Virus record (IMG/VR): IMGVR_UViG_3300045922_000122
Location: 1-64,000 of that record
DNA: 64,000 bases
Source of the DNA: a virus
Strand: one strand, 5' to 3'
Positions 52,901-58,134 of this stretch are shown here, in pieces. The notes under the pieces were generated by a model, which was given only the letters and a program-made list of their open reading frames with translations, made no database searches and was not told where the DNA came from. Numbering within the stretch: position 1 is the first letter of the stretch; every line of letters begins with the position of its first letter. The position numbers were made by a program, and so were the translations under genes.

Positions 52901-53908
52901 AACTTTGGAATTTAGTTTTACTCCACCAGTTAATAAATTTTTAAACTGAACATAATCAAAAAGACTTAATGCAGCAACATTAATTCCAAATATAGTATTT
53001 TGTAAATATTTCTTTTCTTCTTCTAATCTTTTTAATTCAAATTCAGGTATATTTTCACCATATCTATATTTTAAATTTTCTAATTGTTCTTGTTCCCATT
53101 CTCTACCATTAGATAAAGCTTCTATTCTAGCTTCACCCATTTTTCCTAAAATACTACTACCTATTTGATTTATAGCTGTCCTAGTTTTTATTTTACCAGC
53201 CATTTGTATAATATCATCTGCTATTTGTTCTACTCTCATAGGATTAGCTTCCATAGCAGTTAACATTCTTTTAGCGGTAGTTTTTAAAGTAGTGCTGCCT
53301 TGACCTTCTATCTTAGCTAAAGCATTTACAACTTTACTATATTTTCCTAATTTATTTAATGATAATAAAGCCCCTAAAATATTACCAGTTAAAACTGTTG
53401 CTCCTAAAGCACCTACTAAAAATCCAGCATTTTCAAATTGATGTAGCCAGAAATTAGCAGTACTAAGTTTTTCATAAAAAGGTTTATTTTTATCTGCTTC
53501 AGTATCATAAAGTATATTATTAGTTCTAACTTCTTCTAACCATTCATCTAAACTAGAAGAAAAAGGATTATCTACAAAATCATTAAATTCTATCTCACCA
53601 TCCTTACCACCTTTTGCCAAATTTGCAATACCAGCTACAGTTCCTACAAAAGTATCTAAAAATGTACTACCTGCTATAGCTCCAAATACTTTTCCGCTTC
53701 TCCATAATTTATTAGAAAACGGTTGTAATAAAGCTGCTTCTTCATAAAGATTAGCAGTAGGCATTATATTATTAACGCCAAAATTATACAAATCTTCTTG
53801 AAGCTTTTTATTTACATTATAGTAAATAGGAGCACCTGATTCTTTAGTAATATCGTATTTAACTGTATCTTTTTTTGGAGTAATGTCTGAACTTCTAATG
53901 ATTTCCAT
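37937..53908 (-). CDS. Giant virion RNA polymerase polyprotein with peptidase and ADP-ribosyltransferase-like domains, 5323 aa
   Basis: Seen along the chain: Gly/Ala-rich hydrophobic segments (73-98, 161-184); long coiled coils to about 2000; a zincin HEAFH (H2174, H2178) with a following EEGLAEGFAIYM helix; a KVGSDFDFDKINIYF block with DFDFD at 3439-3443, matching the metal-binding DxDxD of crAss-like virion RNA polymerases; a Rossmann-like part (about 4235-4360: GEPGTSTYKYANAFG, ISVNGKGRP, FIADNENDAN); a papain-like cysteine peptidase (C4440, H4483, D4498); a second zincin HEYAHH (H4888, H4892); and an ADP-ribosyltransferase-like region (VYHYG near 5044 to NDESFVVF, E5177). In related phages a polymerase of about 2200 aa is packaged and transcribes early genes. 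The peptidases may process the chain or act on the host. Fusion in one protein is seen here; activities are inferred. Confidence 0.85.
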   Translation of the reverse strand: MEIIRSSDITPKKDTVKYDITKESGAPIYYNVNKKLQEDLYNFGVNNIMPTANLYEEAALLQPFSNKLWRSGKVFGAIAGSTFLDTFVGTVAGIANLAKGGKDGEIEFNDFVDNPFSSSLDEWLEEVRTNNILYDTEADKNKPFYEKLSTANFWLHQFENAGFLVGALGATVLTGNILGALLSLNKLGKYSKVVNALAKIEGQGSTTLKTTAKRMLTAMEANPMRVEQIADDIIQMAGKIKTRTAINQIGSSILGKMGEARIEALSNGREWEQEQLENLKYRYGENIPEFELKRLEEEKKYLQNTIFGINVAALSLFDYVQFKNLLTGGVKLNSKVLTDIITKSTTKEGLSFATKQMSKAEKIAKYIISGGKNPFAEMTQEQLQFATAEGTKDYFDLRTDKEALENTKTIIGSIFKGLEEAYGSAEGWENAFGGFIFGGLGLPYIKRNDKGNLRIGIGGGIANGIREYNESLKATNAAIAKANEYATNDKFRSLFDYMVSDAAIQKSKNEAYAKGFEAVARTQEKVQLANMVAAFSDIGQLDVLKEKINDLNSILEGSSSAETINKYKEELEFIEKSIQILESLDFSDLPENVENLDESPRNLSNIKKDGVIANLINRYNEIKNKLSLGEELQKEPKIGIEKAASELRKMLSYTVTENINGKETEVTKSPFDDLSDEALVSKMRNRLKKISERIDKFEELYQSINYRFSNYSEDTRKSLFLNVVQTEDVLERGNKLLRELQQIATKGKTSSRYNFRKEIKAKAEYENLLKRVLDKLSNNEFIDEELQKEGNDLLDLISFTKGKRYTNLEDLRDALKESIDKYGDLLLEKQSEFEQERDWRSAVDLQDFSRVMLDKDSRNAFLEDLALIEKDKENGKKEAEKGLDLLTLSDFRTKLVEAYYKMVTNEELEEYRREKKALSLLEKKKEKDAEKKAVNSEVAQLYKNLNTYVDGDDVLEKTYFPEVEALTKEAKELKTPIVKRASSELSSKFLSGAIVLSTDKGPVKRLFYKEGDPNTLYEQVKDSKGNWIFVELTYRKKDGTTFKRIKTKSAANFVKQVRENLEKTGVAFYEESFYSKKDREEYKKRLEEGNYTTSPEELEEAEETQETEKTTDKNKSEKITVRYTISYVNSEYLQRQDEINRINRQYQARIISLESLIAEQQDAVNNLKEINLSTINENIDTLQKEFEEVNKEYTERTSSNRFNSKQAKDKTYRLLQRGLEILRQLENLKSIKQERLNLIQQENSNVYEALQVLNKELEEVKASYNEFKKAAPTGKNVDNPEYLKKIKDKIKLYEETLNKFDKVKEDLSKYEEDIKTIIDKLNIELESINSQTTDLKKGFNSLLSDIIKRIPEGLLPEKTIDGLHAYFTSNKILDKDLEKDIEALFELSYDYFGKINFLEGRKVAILEEKSKLGYYNSLLKKLSSLSSFKVQADSLKKEYKNLVEEKAKTEKEVQKKFSVANKGVIETLDNELDEDLENDSYLYQATYVDLYGWAVSTGRDSERGDYGKPGESSNPVIEERRFFRWLENIGINEDPKNYKFMSVTINDEVYGLGKPNSVYNDPKIEGVNHNEDDIRLVLVDSENKPVIAYGGVVYAKLRDLSLNFKDTNSPRYSFFNKDLSKETKAEILSNALEVHKQIRDIIKKNSNKNFFFNITSFNPGKPISNKTKNSVVGTIVEKESDIADKLNILVSIGEKSEKGKTNRTITAGERRIVYPAGRVLFKLGNTWIPAITRKINRQEAETVYQLVKAYLQNYRSTLPNTASEKAKEAKTTESLNLSYKNLITYIENIVYLSENSVIPFDIKEDVLVLQNKVITLDTLEENKDEIIETLQKKVLNVNNRILALLNNKNKEENLPKYKSVLWNGYSFEETEWDSYKHYLTSPLMPNGTTRQIEDIPLTTFLRIKQDATEDDIINDKVRRFQQGYATFEPNPLSPDSTLSGESKETINNTIPQTEDNKSKVTKITAIREDNNFNVIVDVKNRKFKIETKERIPEVDEFENKINLDFGGNNMETKSVEQIIKEIEDNILPILGKPKYSFKITKEFEQNLEKKAQESNIKNEASLEGFFGEAPKVDLNDPNINPEAKPKTNSNNFSDIDKAIDDAINSAFRIYTGILDTINIEEAENWLVETLGIDITDRESYERVDNLIEGIASGRILSNGKILLSTMGEQGTEYHEAFHYVSNLLISKEEQKELWDEWRLINNKPDATDKEAEEGLAEGFAIYMLNKKAKSKKQESLFRKILNLIKAAFSLNTNKKIEDFYARIERGEFKNAKKVRENLMFSKLDSVRNINNAAVAKRIHNKVISKLLANDIKILYLFNSDDFKEIIRPIYNASFKEMLEEDGLTQKFEELPYERKKEILQQAVVIHKDFIKALGYTQPSEEDIEEDDISEEESDLSLGKDEVISKEVSNESYKEAYLINQKSKIKTPLRLVLASFADTYEYDKFINKLMNKLANSISYEEIKGRLLNSKDTGFRKLYNLLNLLEDRAKNGDYYSAQFIVSFYNSFSKHKENFENLIVNRDGTVNRVNTNTTKTQDITLRKWLNNLLTINNDLVYRENGTIRLTKKGKEYLASTTTQQLDFLEKLGIKFENKEAVKNYLNSENGIEDLKSITLLINDLKSEKITLDKLGSKDFYTNTSLSRLKRLVELESSFNEDVVENVAVTSKGEMIYSITLHNYISRLVYKLSSGIIPNFLNKNTNIYARDSIILERISKKKNAIRVGITNGMSKAAETGQDVSQLSFKDFLIVELNNILSKNFSFLITGDKKSFRTFSLDNFFINISGYSKFDMVKQTVDQLYKYYLTELEIIKQKKNKDKIIVNGEQFLNDLVIFKNIRDKNGNTINIIDSEEVVKNKIKDYVEFQITSNYNLFKNNGIIKSNKINVSKEILREVLNIKEGKEKELTEEQIEKVVTAFTTNYIISAIEQTKVLFGNPAYYITKYKGNIPDLTASFIDMFKRYAGAVATTKQVINTPVINEYMDTYMPRVDGKTGEDRLKVKVVTFEDIVSVKEELSILGVKGYDEIDETDSFGIILDDLYRDLLFRSDSWSEEMNKAWELESKGEEANSILPSIKPVIYGNSSEEELKPFYVKFALLRLSPTLIKAIKEDSEAFPALYSLLEKMRNNQIDIGVFRSGNKIGFKLKKGEKGKYQGQPLYNESGEIADIDNELVTEIPIESIGIQVENSPKDAKETSRGTQEAAIIATDLADKGTFKKGTITIKNKVLTIEEAVRDLFKAQSDLTDYYLDKVKQELNLKYENGRAVFSDGGEALKKLLIEEINSRGEIPDNQIEALILELEGLEKGKPVYLDLLVNYNKLEPILYSIFENKAVNQKRFGKSLVQFPDTGTELKVRERINGKYKSNGLKFYENGKTMEIYLPYYFGNILSEGQTINKIDPNNLKMYGFRIPTEQLNSLESIVVKGFLPKSYGNTCIVPSGITKKVGSDFDFDKINIYFPNFIRKKVDKIDLEDFENSYEYFNYTDEDDRIAIKNLLKSSNYTFTELLQALNSYSLKSDKGELGKLKESKAYKSYSEDTKTAISNLKLALINFNRRKNEENKNLKKYEYIYVEPNEENLNNPELREKALQNKILEYTIALLESRSPKDKLEPNSISKYKDLSLVIEKKLQEFYPDRVINNYSFTDLLNFKTISTLRNMFWYGKGLVGIFALANKSHPLFQIADIRINSNLKLDDEVLNFSINFKGIEKDSNGYYSLGNIYTVDENGNPTNEKISNVLGQGVSLAVDVVKNPEVMERFNLNAETADVFLFLVSAGLPSQTALYFISQPIIREYVEIISRHKSISTMISTKEDELEQLKTKYGDYKYNKLTLEQLQQFNRQVQQNILEDFLTYKKVAFKISQMRSAFSFDTRGLGSTDAVKDLLKTNREILTSGNFKNLDRYLQFTFLDSFKKVYNASLFTFKDLIFTEQFDEVVYSLDSFREELLERVFKSKNRNKVSKLLKNDFKISILTSGEKFANWQSLFKGDESLPKRLKKYQEEVKDSRLDYLIPMINPDGDGIDNIRLSNRNFNAYVMQEIASAIEDMFNRGGKDLSLATDLIKFSMLQSGYNFTQFSINQILPAVISRKVVKTILDKIDINAHINTFNIFRRNFYINNWRNSDIVPYVSYSKASKLILRVNDYKAAPFIKTTDNNDIYRLYERIGLDGSGRFYIYQEIPLPVIANIKGKIWTTDINNLNSGSINSTNTINEVGNNQNLLSEPNRQRQTASEIYSNKQFTNLPIKKSNPININAKFPKDQIKADYADGIIAYGEPGTSTYKYANAFGGTRTSFKAGETIMISVNGKGRPNQAENLEKTKKAIDLALSQGVKFFIADNENDANSNHNSVGEGAIRKYLLDKGLEYQPFNGVGLYINKSNNQTFNQISNNNYYPLDLNLVKELQEKIQSLYPELGLNITNNPTWETDKNVFNQTIPDEINKFELFENQDTLCPNGICNFTAKESTEYLKKIGLNPYPSSPNGDQLSVFVKSPLGNFDITHYVSAVAINNAIYIYDMPQHEFISNEFFGLGSHVKVKETYKPRLIPLTLDDIQANYNLSPKEAGRFIYRILEAQGWAGADATPPFREYIEQNISNPKEYINLLENEIKNSEYEEKNYIEEYIKEIENRKKEVKEKPLSSKEEKQVIKYYENKLKLKTREYLPKKTSTFSLRSLVKSVIGDSFENRISYNNFEESLQSLDKYLKSEDFINDLLDKREKYLQKLKSINEYVNKVYSLSRLFASFTKKVKLEGIENAIKKFDKNQQYTLRSYLPYNILSKYKSNEQAAFLLKQYWSNKDNIVKNLSINKLDTISKVDTFSDLILNRYKAHSQFNKYNTVLNFLKSTNFDASYLYQVISNEAIRKYKYFEKIGNIQFQKDELNRIIGQANIKAGTVLIDALNQRIDTLPHEYAHHYIAWFRNTPIVQEAIRKWGSEEALVQSIGEQAVKQRGEAWNWWTKFVKWIMDKFNSLSKLQKQELTQILTDAFLKRVDLETGEVGFSSERLRELQNRASGIFNQRENQIKTGVKELFNQYRELASIGTLEQYSAYLDTIFPDSKVKDIVYHYGYIPKNNNFIHFGSKKAALTRKLYAEEKGKSLYLSIINIKNPLFKRDSGDESPARFIKDIQNAGFETGINQDYDVPKGDDWFKVKNNYPNKSTFNGKEIPDINDKKIVENKLLNSKFDGFVYINTGEGTNDESFVVFRPEQVHILGSKQDIEGFREFVKNDNIVENNQYENINQQVEELFDKNLQLANEIYKTLGFDVIDESEITYTDEEGNPCAKDGMSFNKFTKGGKWEIVKEFKGASHERGGIDIEISNGTIKMTGKQGQIKAKNGLVINSKTLK

Positions 53909-53948
53909 TTATTTTATTTTATTTATTTAATTACTTACTTTGTTAACT

Positions 53949-56267
53949 TTATTTTTTATTTTTAGTAGCTTCGTAAGCTTCTTGGTCTTTTAAAGTAAAA
54001 CCACTTCTATCTTCGTCAAAAATCAACCAATATTGTTTTTTACTTAAATCTATTTGTTTACCACCTACATTAATAACATCATTCATTAAAGGAAGCTTAT
54101 ATTTATTTGCATTTTGTGCTCTAACGTAATCTAAATAAACATCAAAAGGAGTTTGATTACGAATTATATTTTGCAACATATTATTATAAACCGAACTAGC
54201 TGGTATAAATATTTTTTTGGTATTATTTCCACTAGTTACATTAAGTATAACTCCTGGCTCTAACCCTTCTTTAGTCATTAAAGGAGCTTTAACATAACCA
54301 GCTGTAACTTGTATACTTTCTTTTAATTTATCATCACTTTTAAAAGGGGTCATTGAAGATAATATACTTTTTAAAGTAAGTCTTTGACCTAAAGTATTAT
54401 TAGATAATTCATAACCAGTTATATCTCCAAGCCTACCAAATAAATTATTTTTATCAGATAGTTGTTTTAATAAAGTTTCAGAACTTTCTAATTCTTGTTG
54501 AGTTTGACCTATTTTTGTATAAGTTTTAATAACAGATACTTGATTTTTGTTATCATTAAATTCTTTAGTATATTTTTCAATTTCACTACTTATTCCTTTT
54601 ATTTCTTTAGGAACTGTTGTAAATTGTGTCTTTACTTCTAAATTATCTGATTTTGTAATTGAATACCAATCTCCAAAATTTCTAGGCTGTTCTTTTTTAT
54701 TCTCTTTATATTCTTTTAATTTTTCTTCTTCAGTTTTAAGATGATTAAAATATTTATTTAATTTATCTTTACCTATTTTTTGTTCTAAAAATTCTCTATA
54801 TTCATTAGCAGTATTAACATAATCTTGATATTTTAAATCATCAAATTTTAATTTTTCTATAGTAGAAGCTATTTCGTCTCTTTTAGCTTTATCTTTTACA
54901 TGCGGCAATGCTCTTTGTAAAAGTTCTATAGCTTTACTGATAGGAGTTATTCCTTTAGCTTCTTCTTCTGGTGTAGTTTTAAATTTTTCTAAAGTAACTT
55001 TTGCTGATATATTCTTAATATATTCAGGAGCAGTTTTATCTACACCATTTATAGCTTCTGCTACTTTAACTAAAGCAGAAATTGCTAAATTATCTTTATT
55101 TTCATCTTTAAATAAAATATCAGAACTTAAATCATATTCTTTTTTAACTCCTGGTTGTGGATAAACTATAACATCTGAATCAGGTGTACCGCCACCTTTA
55201 CCACTACCATCAAGATTAGAATAAGTAGTACTAGTTTCTCTTTCAATATTACCATATTTATTATATGCAAATCCAAACAATTCTCTACTTTTATCTTCTT
55301 TAATTCCTTGTTCTACTATTAAAGGTGCTAATCTAGGTTCTTGTATTACCTTATTGGCTATATAATCCACATCTAAACCAGAATTTTTCATCATTAATTT
55401 AGCATCTCTTTCAAGAGCTTTTTCATTATTTCTATATTTTCTAGGTTCTTTTCTTAAAAGTTCTAATTTTGTTTCTTGCAAATTTTTATTTAAATAAACT
55501 AAAGCTTGCTCTGGAGTAGCATTATGAGATTTAACTTTTGCCCAAAAATCTAAATAATCTTTAACTTCACTATCATTTAATACTCCTTTAACTATACTTC
55601 TAATAGTATTCTCAGGTATAAATTTAATTAATGATTGAATTTTTGCTACCTTACCATTAAAATCAGAAGTAGGGTCTTTTACTATTTTTTCATATTCTTC
55701 TTTAAATTTATAGTCAGTTACACCTGAAAAAGCATTAGTTAATTTTTCTATAAAATTTACAGTTTTAGGAGGTTGTAGAGTATAATTACTATAACCTATA
55801 ATATTACCACTAACAGGGTCTTTACGAAATCCTTTATTTTCTTTATATAAATTATCTACATAAGCTTTAATAGTTTCAGCTTCAATAGTAGTTATATCTT
55901 TTCTTTTATCTATTTCTTCTCTATACTTATTTCTATCTTCTACTTGCTGTATTATATCTTTATAATCTTTAGCAAAATCTTTAATTGCTTTTCTAACAAT
56001 TCTTCCTCTATTTTCATAATCTCCTAGTTTAGAAGCTTCTTCTATATAACTATAAGCTTTTTCAAAAGCTGCTTTTTTTGCAGCAATATCATTTTCAGCA
56101 TTTAAAGATTTCAAATTATCAGCAGCTTCTTTTAAAGAATCATATAAAGCTAGATTTTCATCATAATCTTTTATTAATCTATCTTGAAGTTCTTTGTATT
56201 CTTTATGAGAGCCTTCAACATAAGGTTTAACAAAAGGAACATATTGCAAAGGTTGTACTAAACTCAT
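53949..56267 (-). CDS. Probable cargo or ejection protein, 772 aa
   Basis: No enzymatic motif. The first 130 residues are long helices (KEYKELQDRLIKDYDENL, AAFEKAYSYIEEASKL). The middle is helical with Lys-rich parts, there is a Gly-rich linker (SGKGGGTPDSD near 359), and the C-terminus is strand-rich. Its place between tail proteins and the polymerase protein matches the packaged cargo proteins of crAss-like virions. The 40-base gap to the giant gene holds only AT-rich leader. Confidence 0.6.
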   Translation of the reverse strand: MSLVQPLQYVPFVKPYVEGSHKEYKELQDRLIKDYDENLALYDSLKEAADNLKSLNAENDIAAKKAAFEKAYSYIEEASKLGDYENRGRIVRKAIKDFAKDYKDIIQQVEDRNKYREEIDKRKDITTIEAETIKAYVDNLYKENKGFRKDPVSGNIIGYSNYTLQPPKTVNFIEKLTNAFSGVTDYKFKEEYEKIVKDPTSDFNGKVAKIQSLIKFIPENTIRSIVKGVLNDSEVKDYLDFWAKVKSHNATPEQALVYLNKNLQETKLELLRKEPRKYRNNEKALERDAKLMMKNSGLDVDYIANKVIQEPRLAPLIVEQGIKEDKSRELFGFAYNKYGNIERETSTTYSNLDGSGKGGGTPDSDVIVYPQPGVKKEYDLSSDILFKDENKDNLAISALVKVAEAINGVDKTAPEYIKNISAKVTLEKFKTTPEEEAKGITPISKAIELLQRALPHVKDKAKRDEIASTIEKLKFDDLKYQDYVNTANEYREFLEQKIGKDKLNKYFNHLKTEEEKLKEYKENKKEQPRNFGDWYSITKSDNLEVKTQFTTVPKEIKGISSEIEKYTKEFNDNKNQVSVIKTYTKIGQTQQELESSETLLKQLSDKNNLFGRLGDITGYELSNNTLGQRLTLKSILSSMTPFKSDDKLKESIQVTAGYVKAPLMTKEGLEPGVILNVTSGNNTKKIFIPASSVYNNMLQNIIRNQTPFDVYLDYVRAQNANKYKLPLMNDVINVGGKQIDLSKKQYWLIFDEDRSGFTLKDQEAYEATKNKK

Positions 56268-56283
56268 AATTTTTTAATCTTAT

Positions 56284-57102
56284 TTAATCTGAATTTTTAT
56301 TTCTTTTTTGTTTATTTTCTTGCTCATTTTCTTCTTTCTTATTTATACCGTATAAATAACGTAATATAAAAGGTAAATACGCATCACTTCTTTCTGCTGT
56401 ACCTCTACCAGCATTCATTCTAGCTATTTGAATTTTTTCTTTTTCAACATCGTAAGCTCTTGAAGAAGCTAAATTACCCATTAACCCTTGTAACCAAGCA
56501 TTAGCAGCAGCTTGTTTATTAGCAAGTTTAACATTTTCTCCTAATGTCTTCATTTCAAGATACTTATTTAAAGCATCTGCTTTTCTAAGTCTATATTCAT
56601 TACTTATTTGAGTATTAGTATTATTAATAGCAGCATCAGTTTGCATTTGATTTACTGTAGCTTGATTCATTTTATCCATAGCTTCTCCAGTAATAGCTAA
56701 TCTTCTAGCAAACCTATCTTGAACATTACTACTAGACCTATCTATATTAACTCCAGCAGTTTGAGCTTCTTTACTAATCATGTATTTATTATACGGTAAT
56801 AAATTTAAATTACGCATATATGCAGGTTGAGGAATATCAGGCATATAAGCAGATTGTTGTCTATCAGCATTTTTTAAATTAGCTAGATAGACTATTGTAT
56901 TCATGGCTTGCTCTGGAGATAGAATTTTATTAATATCGCTATAATCTCTATAAACTTTTTCTTCTTTTACATCAGGTCTAGGTAAGTAGCTAGGAACTTC
57001 AAATTTAGGAAGCTTAAATTCTTTAATATTAGGAATATTAATATTAGCTTTTCTTGGTTCTATAGGTTCTATTTTAATAGGCTTTCTTTTAATTGGTGGC
57101 AT
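56284..57102 (-). CDS. Probable internal virion protein, 272 aa
   Basis: A Pro/Lys-rich N-terminal arm (PPIKRKPIKIEPIEPRK, up to about 50) is followed by helices with many Ala, Asn and Gln (AVNQM, NAWLQGLMGNLAS) and a Lys/Asn-rich end. This composition is typical of cargo or scaffolding-like phage proteins. It lies 4 bases after the 341-aa gene in the late operon. The specific role is unknown. Confidence 0.6.
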   Translation of the reverse strand: MPPIKRKPIKIEPIEPRKANINIPNIKEFKLPKFEVPSYLPRPDVKEEKVYRDYSDINKILSPEQAMNTIVYLANLKNADRQQSAYMPDIPQPAYMRNLNLLPYNKYMISKEAQTAGVNIDRSSSNVQDRFARRLAITGEAMDKMNQATVNQMQTDAAINNTNTQISNEYRLRKADALNKYLEMKTLGENVKLANKQAAANAWLQGLMGNLASSRAYDVEKEKIQIARMNAGRGTAERSDAYLPFILRYLYGINKKEENEQENKQKRNKNSD

Positions 57103-57106
57103 TATT

Positions 57107-58132
57107 TTAACCTTTCTTTTTTAAAATATTTTCAACTTGTTTTTGTAATTCTTGGTCTTGAAAAGCAGCTTCTATTAAACTGTTTATTCTTGTTACCATA
57201 GCTTGACCTGTTTTAAAAGTCAATGGATTATTACTATCAAGCTTCTTTTCAAATTTACCTTTATAACTTCCTAACTTACTAGCTATATTAGCATAAGTTG
57301 GATTTTTAGGGACTTTTATTTTTATTGCCGATAAAGCAGAAATAAGGGCTGGAGATGCTTTTAACCTATCACTAAACACTCGTTCTCCTCCAATTCCCAT
57401 TACTCCTCCATTTTCATGAGTTTGACCAACAGCTCTAGTCATATCAGAAGCCAGATTTTCTTGACCTTGCAATTGAGCATCTGCTCCTTGTACTACTTCA
57501 TTATCTTCTACTTCATATTGAGGTAACATGCCACCATTAGAAAATATATAACCACCTTTTCTATACATACTAGTATATACTCCAGTAGGTTTAAATCCTT
57601 GAGCTATAGCATTTTCATTATTATTAACAGCCATATCAGAATATTCTTTATTTCTACGCAATCTAGCTCCTTCTATTTCTCTATTAACTTTAGCTGTATT
57701 TTGGGAATTAGTAATAAGGCTATATGTACCATAACCTAAAGCACCAACAATAGCACCTATTGGACCACCAATAGAAGCACCCATAGAAGCTCCTTTTAAA
57801 GCACCACTAGCAAAAGCAGATAAATTATCTTGAACTTTATATTCTCTACCGTAAATATCTGTTTTGGTTTGTTGTGTAACATTATCTAGAATACCACCTG
57901 CAACTCCAGCTGTTGTACCAACAGCACCCATAGTATTAAATTCTTGTGCAGATGCAGGTATAGCCTTATTATTATTAATATAAGGTTTACCAAAAGTTAC
58001 ATTATTTAAATAATCAGGATTTCCTTGTATGTTTAAGTTAGGAGTATAACTAAACATAGATTTATTAGGATTTCTCCAACCAAATCCTTGTCTTATATAA
58101 TCTATATAAGGGTCATTATTATTAACAGCCAT
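57107..58132 (-). CDS. Virion protein with Gly/Ala membrane segment and HENGG motif, 341 aa
   Basis: A hydrophobic Gly/Ala segment (ASGALKGASMGASIGGPIG... to about 140, ending GYGTYSLI) could enter a membrane during ejection. A GQTHENGGVMGIGGERVFS block (about 235-253) resembles the SHERGG region at the end of the 5323-aa protein. The C-terminal 90 residues are helical and basic. It is probably carried in the virion. Stop and start are adjacent to the 1444-aa gene (2 bases apart). Confidence 0.6.
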   Translation of the reverse strand: MAVNNNDPYIDYIRQGFGWRNPNKSMFSYTPNLNIQGNPDYLNNVTFGKPYINNNKAIPASAQEFNTMGAVGTTAGVAGGILDNVTQQTKTDIYGREYKVQDNLSAFASGALKGASMGASIGGPIGAIVGALGYGTYSLITNSQNTAKVNREIEGARLRRNKEYSDMAVNNNENAIAQGFKPTGVYTSMYRKGGYIFSNGGMLPQYEVEDNEVVQGADAQLQGQENLASDMTRAVGQTHENGGVMGIGGERVFSDRLKASPALISALSAIKIKVPKNPTYANIASKLGSYKGKFEKKLDSNNPLTFKTGQAMVTRINSLIEAAFQDQELQKQVENILKKKG

Positions 58133-58134
58133 AT

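Noticed and set aside
36626-54744. Plus-strand ORFs of 60-100 aa inside the late genes
   Set aside because: They are shadows of the large minus-strand genes, without own leaders or recognisable domains.
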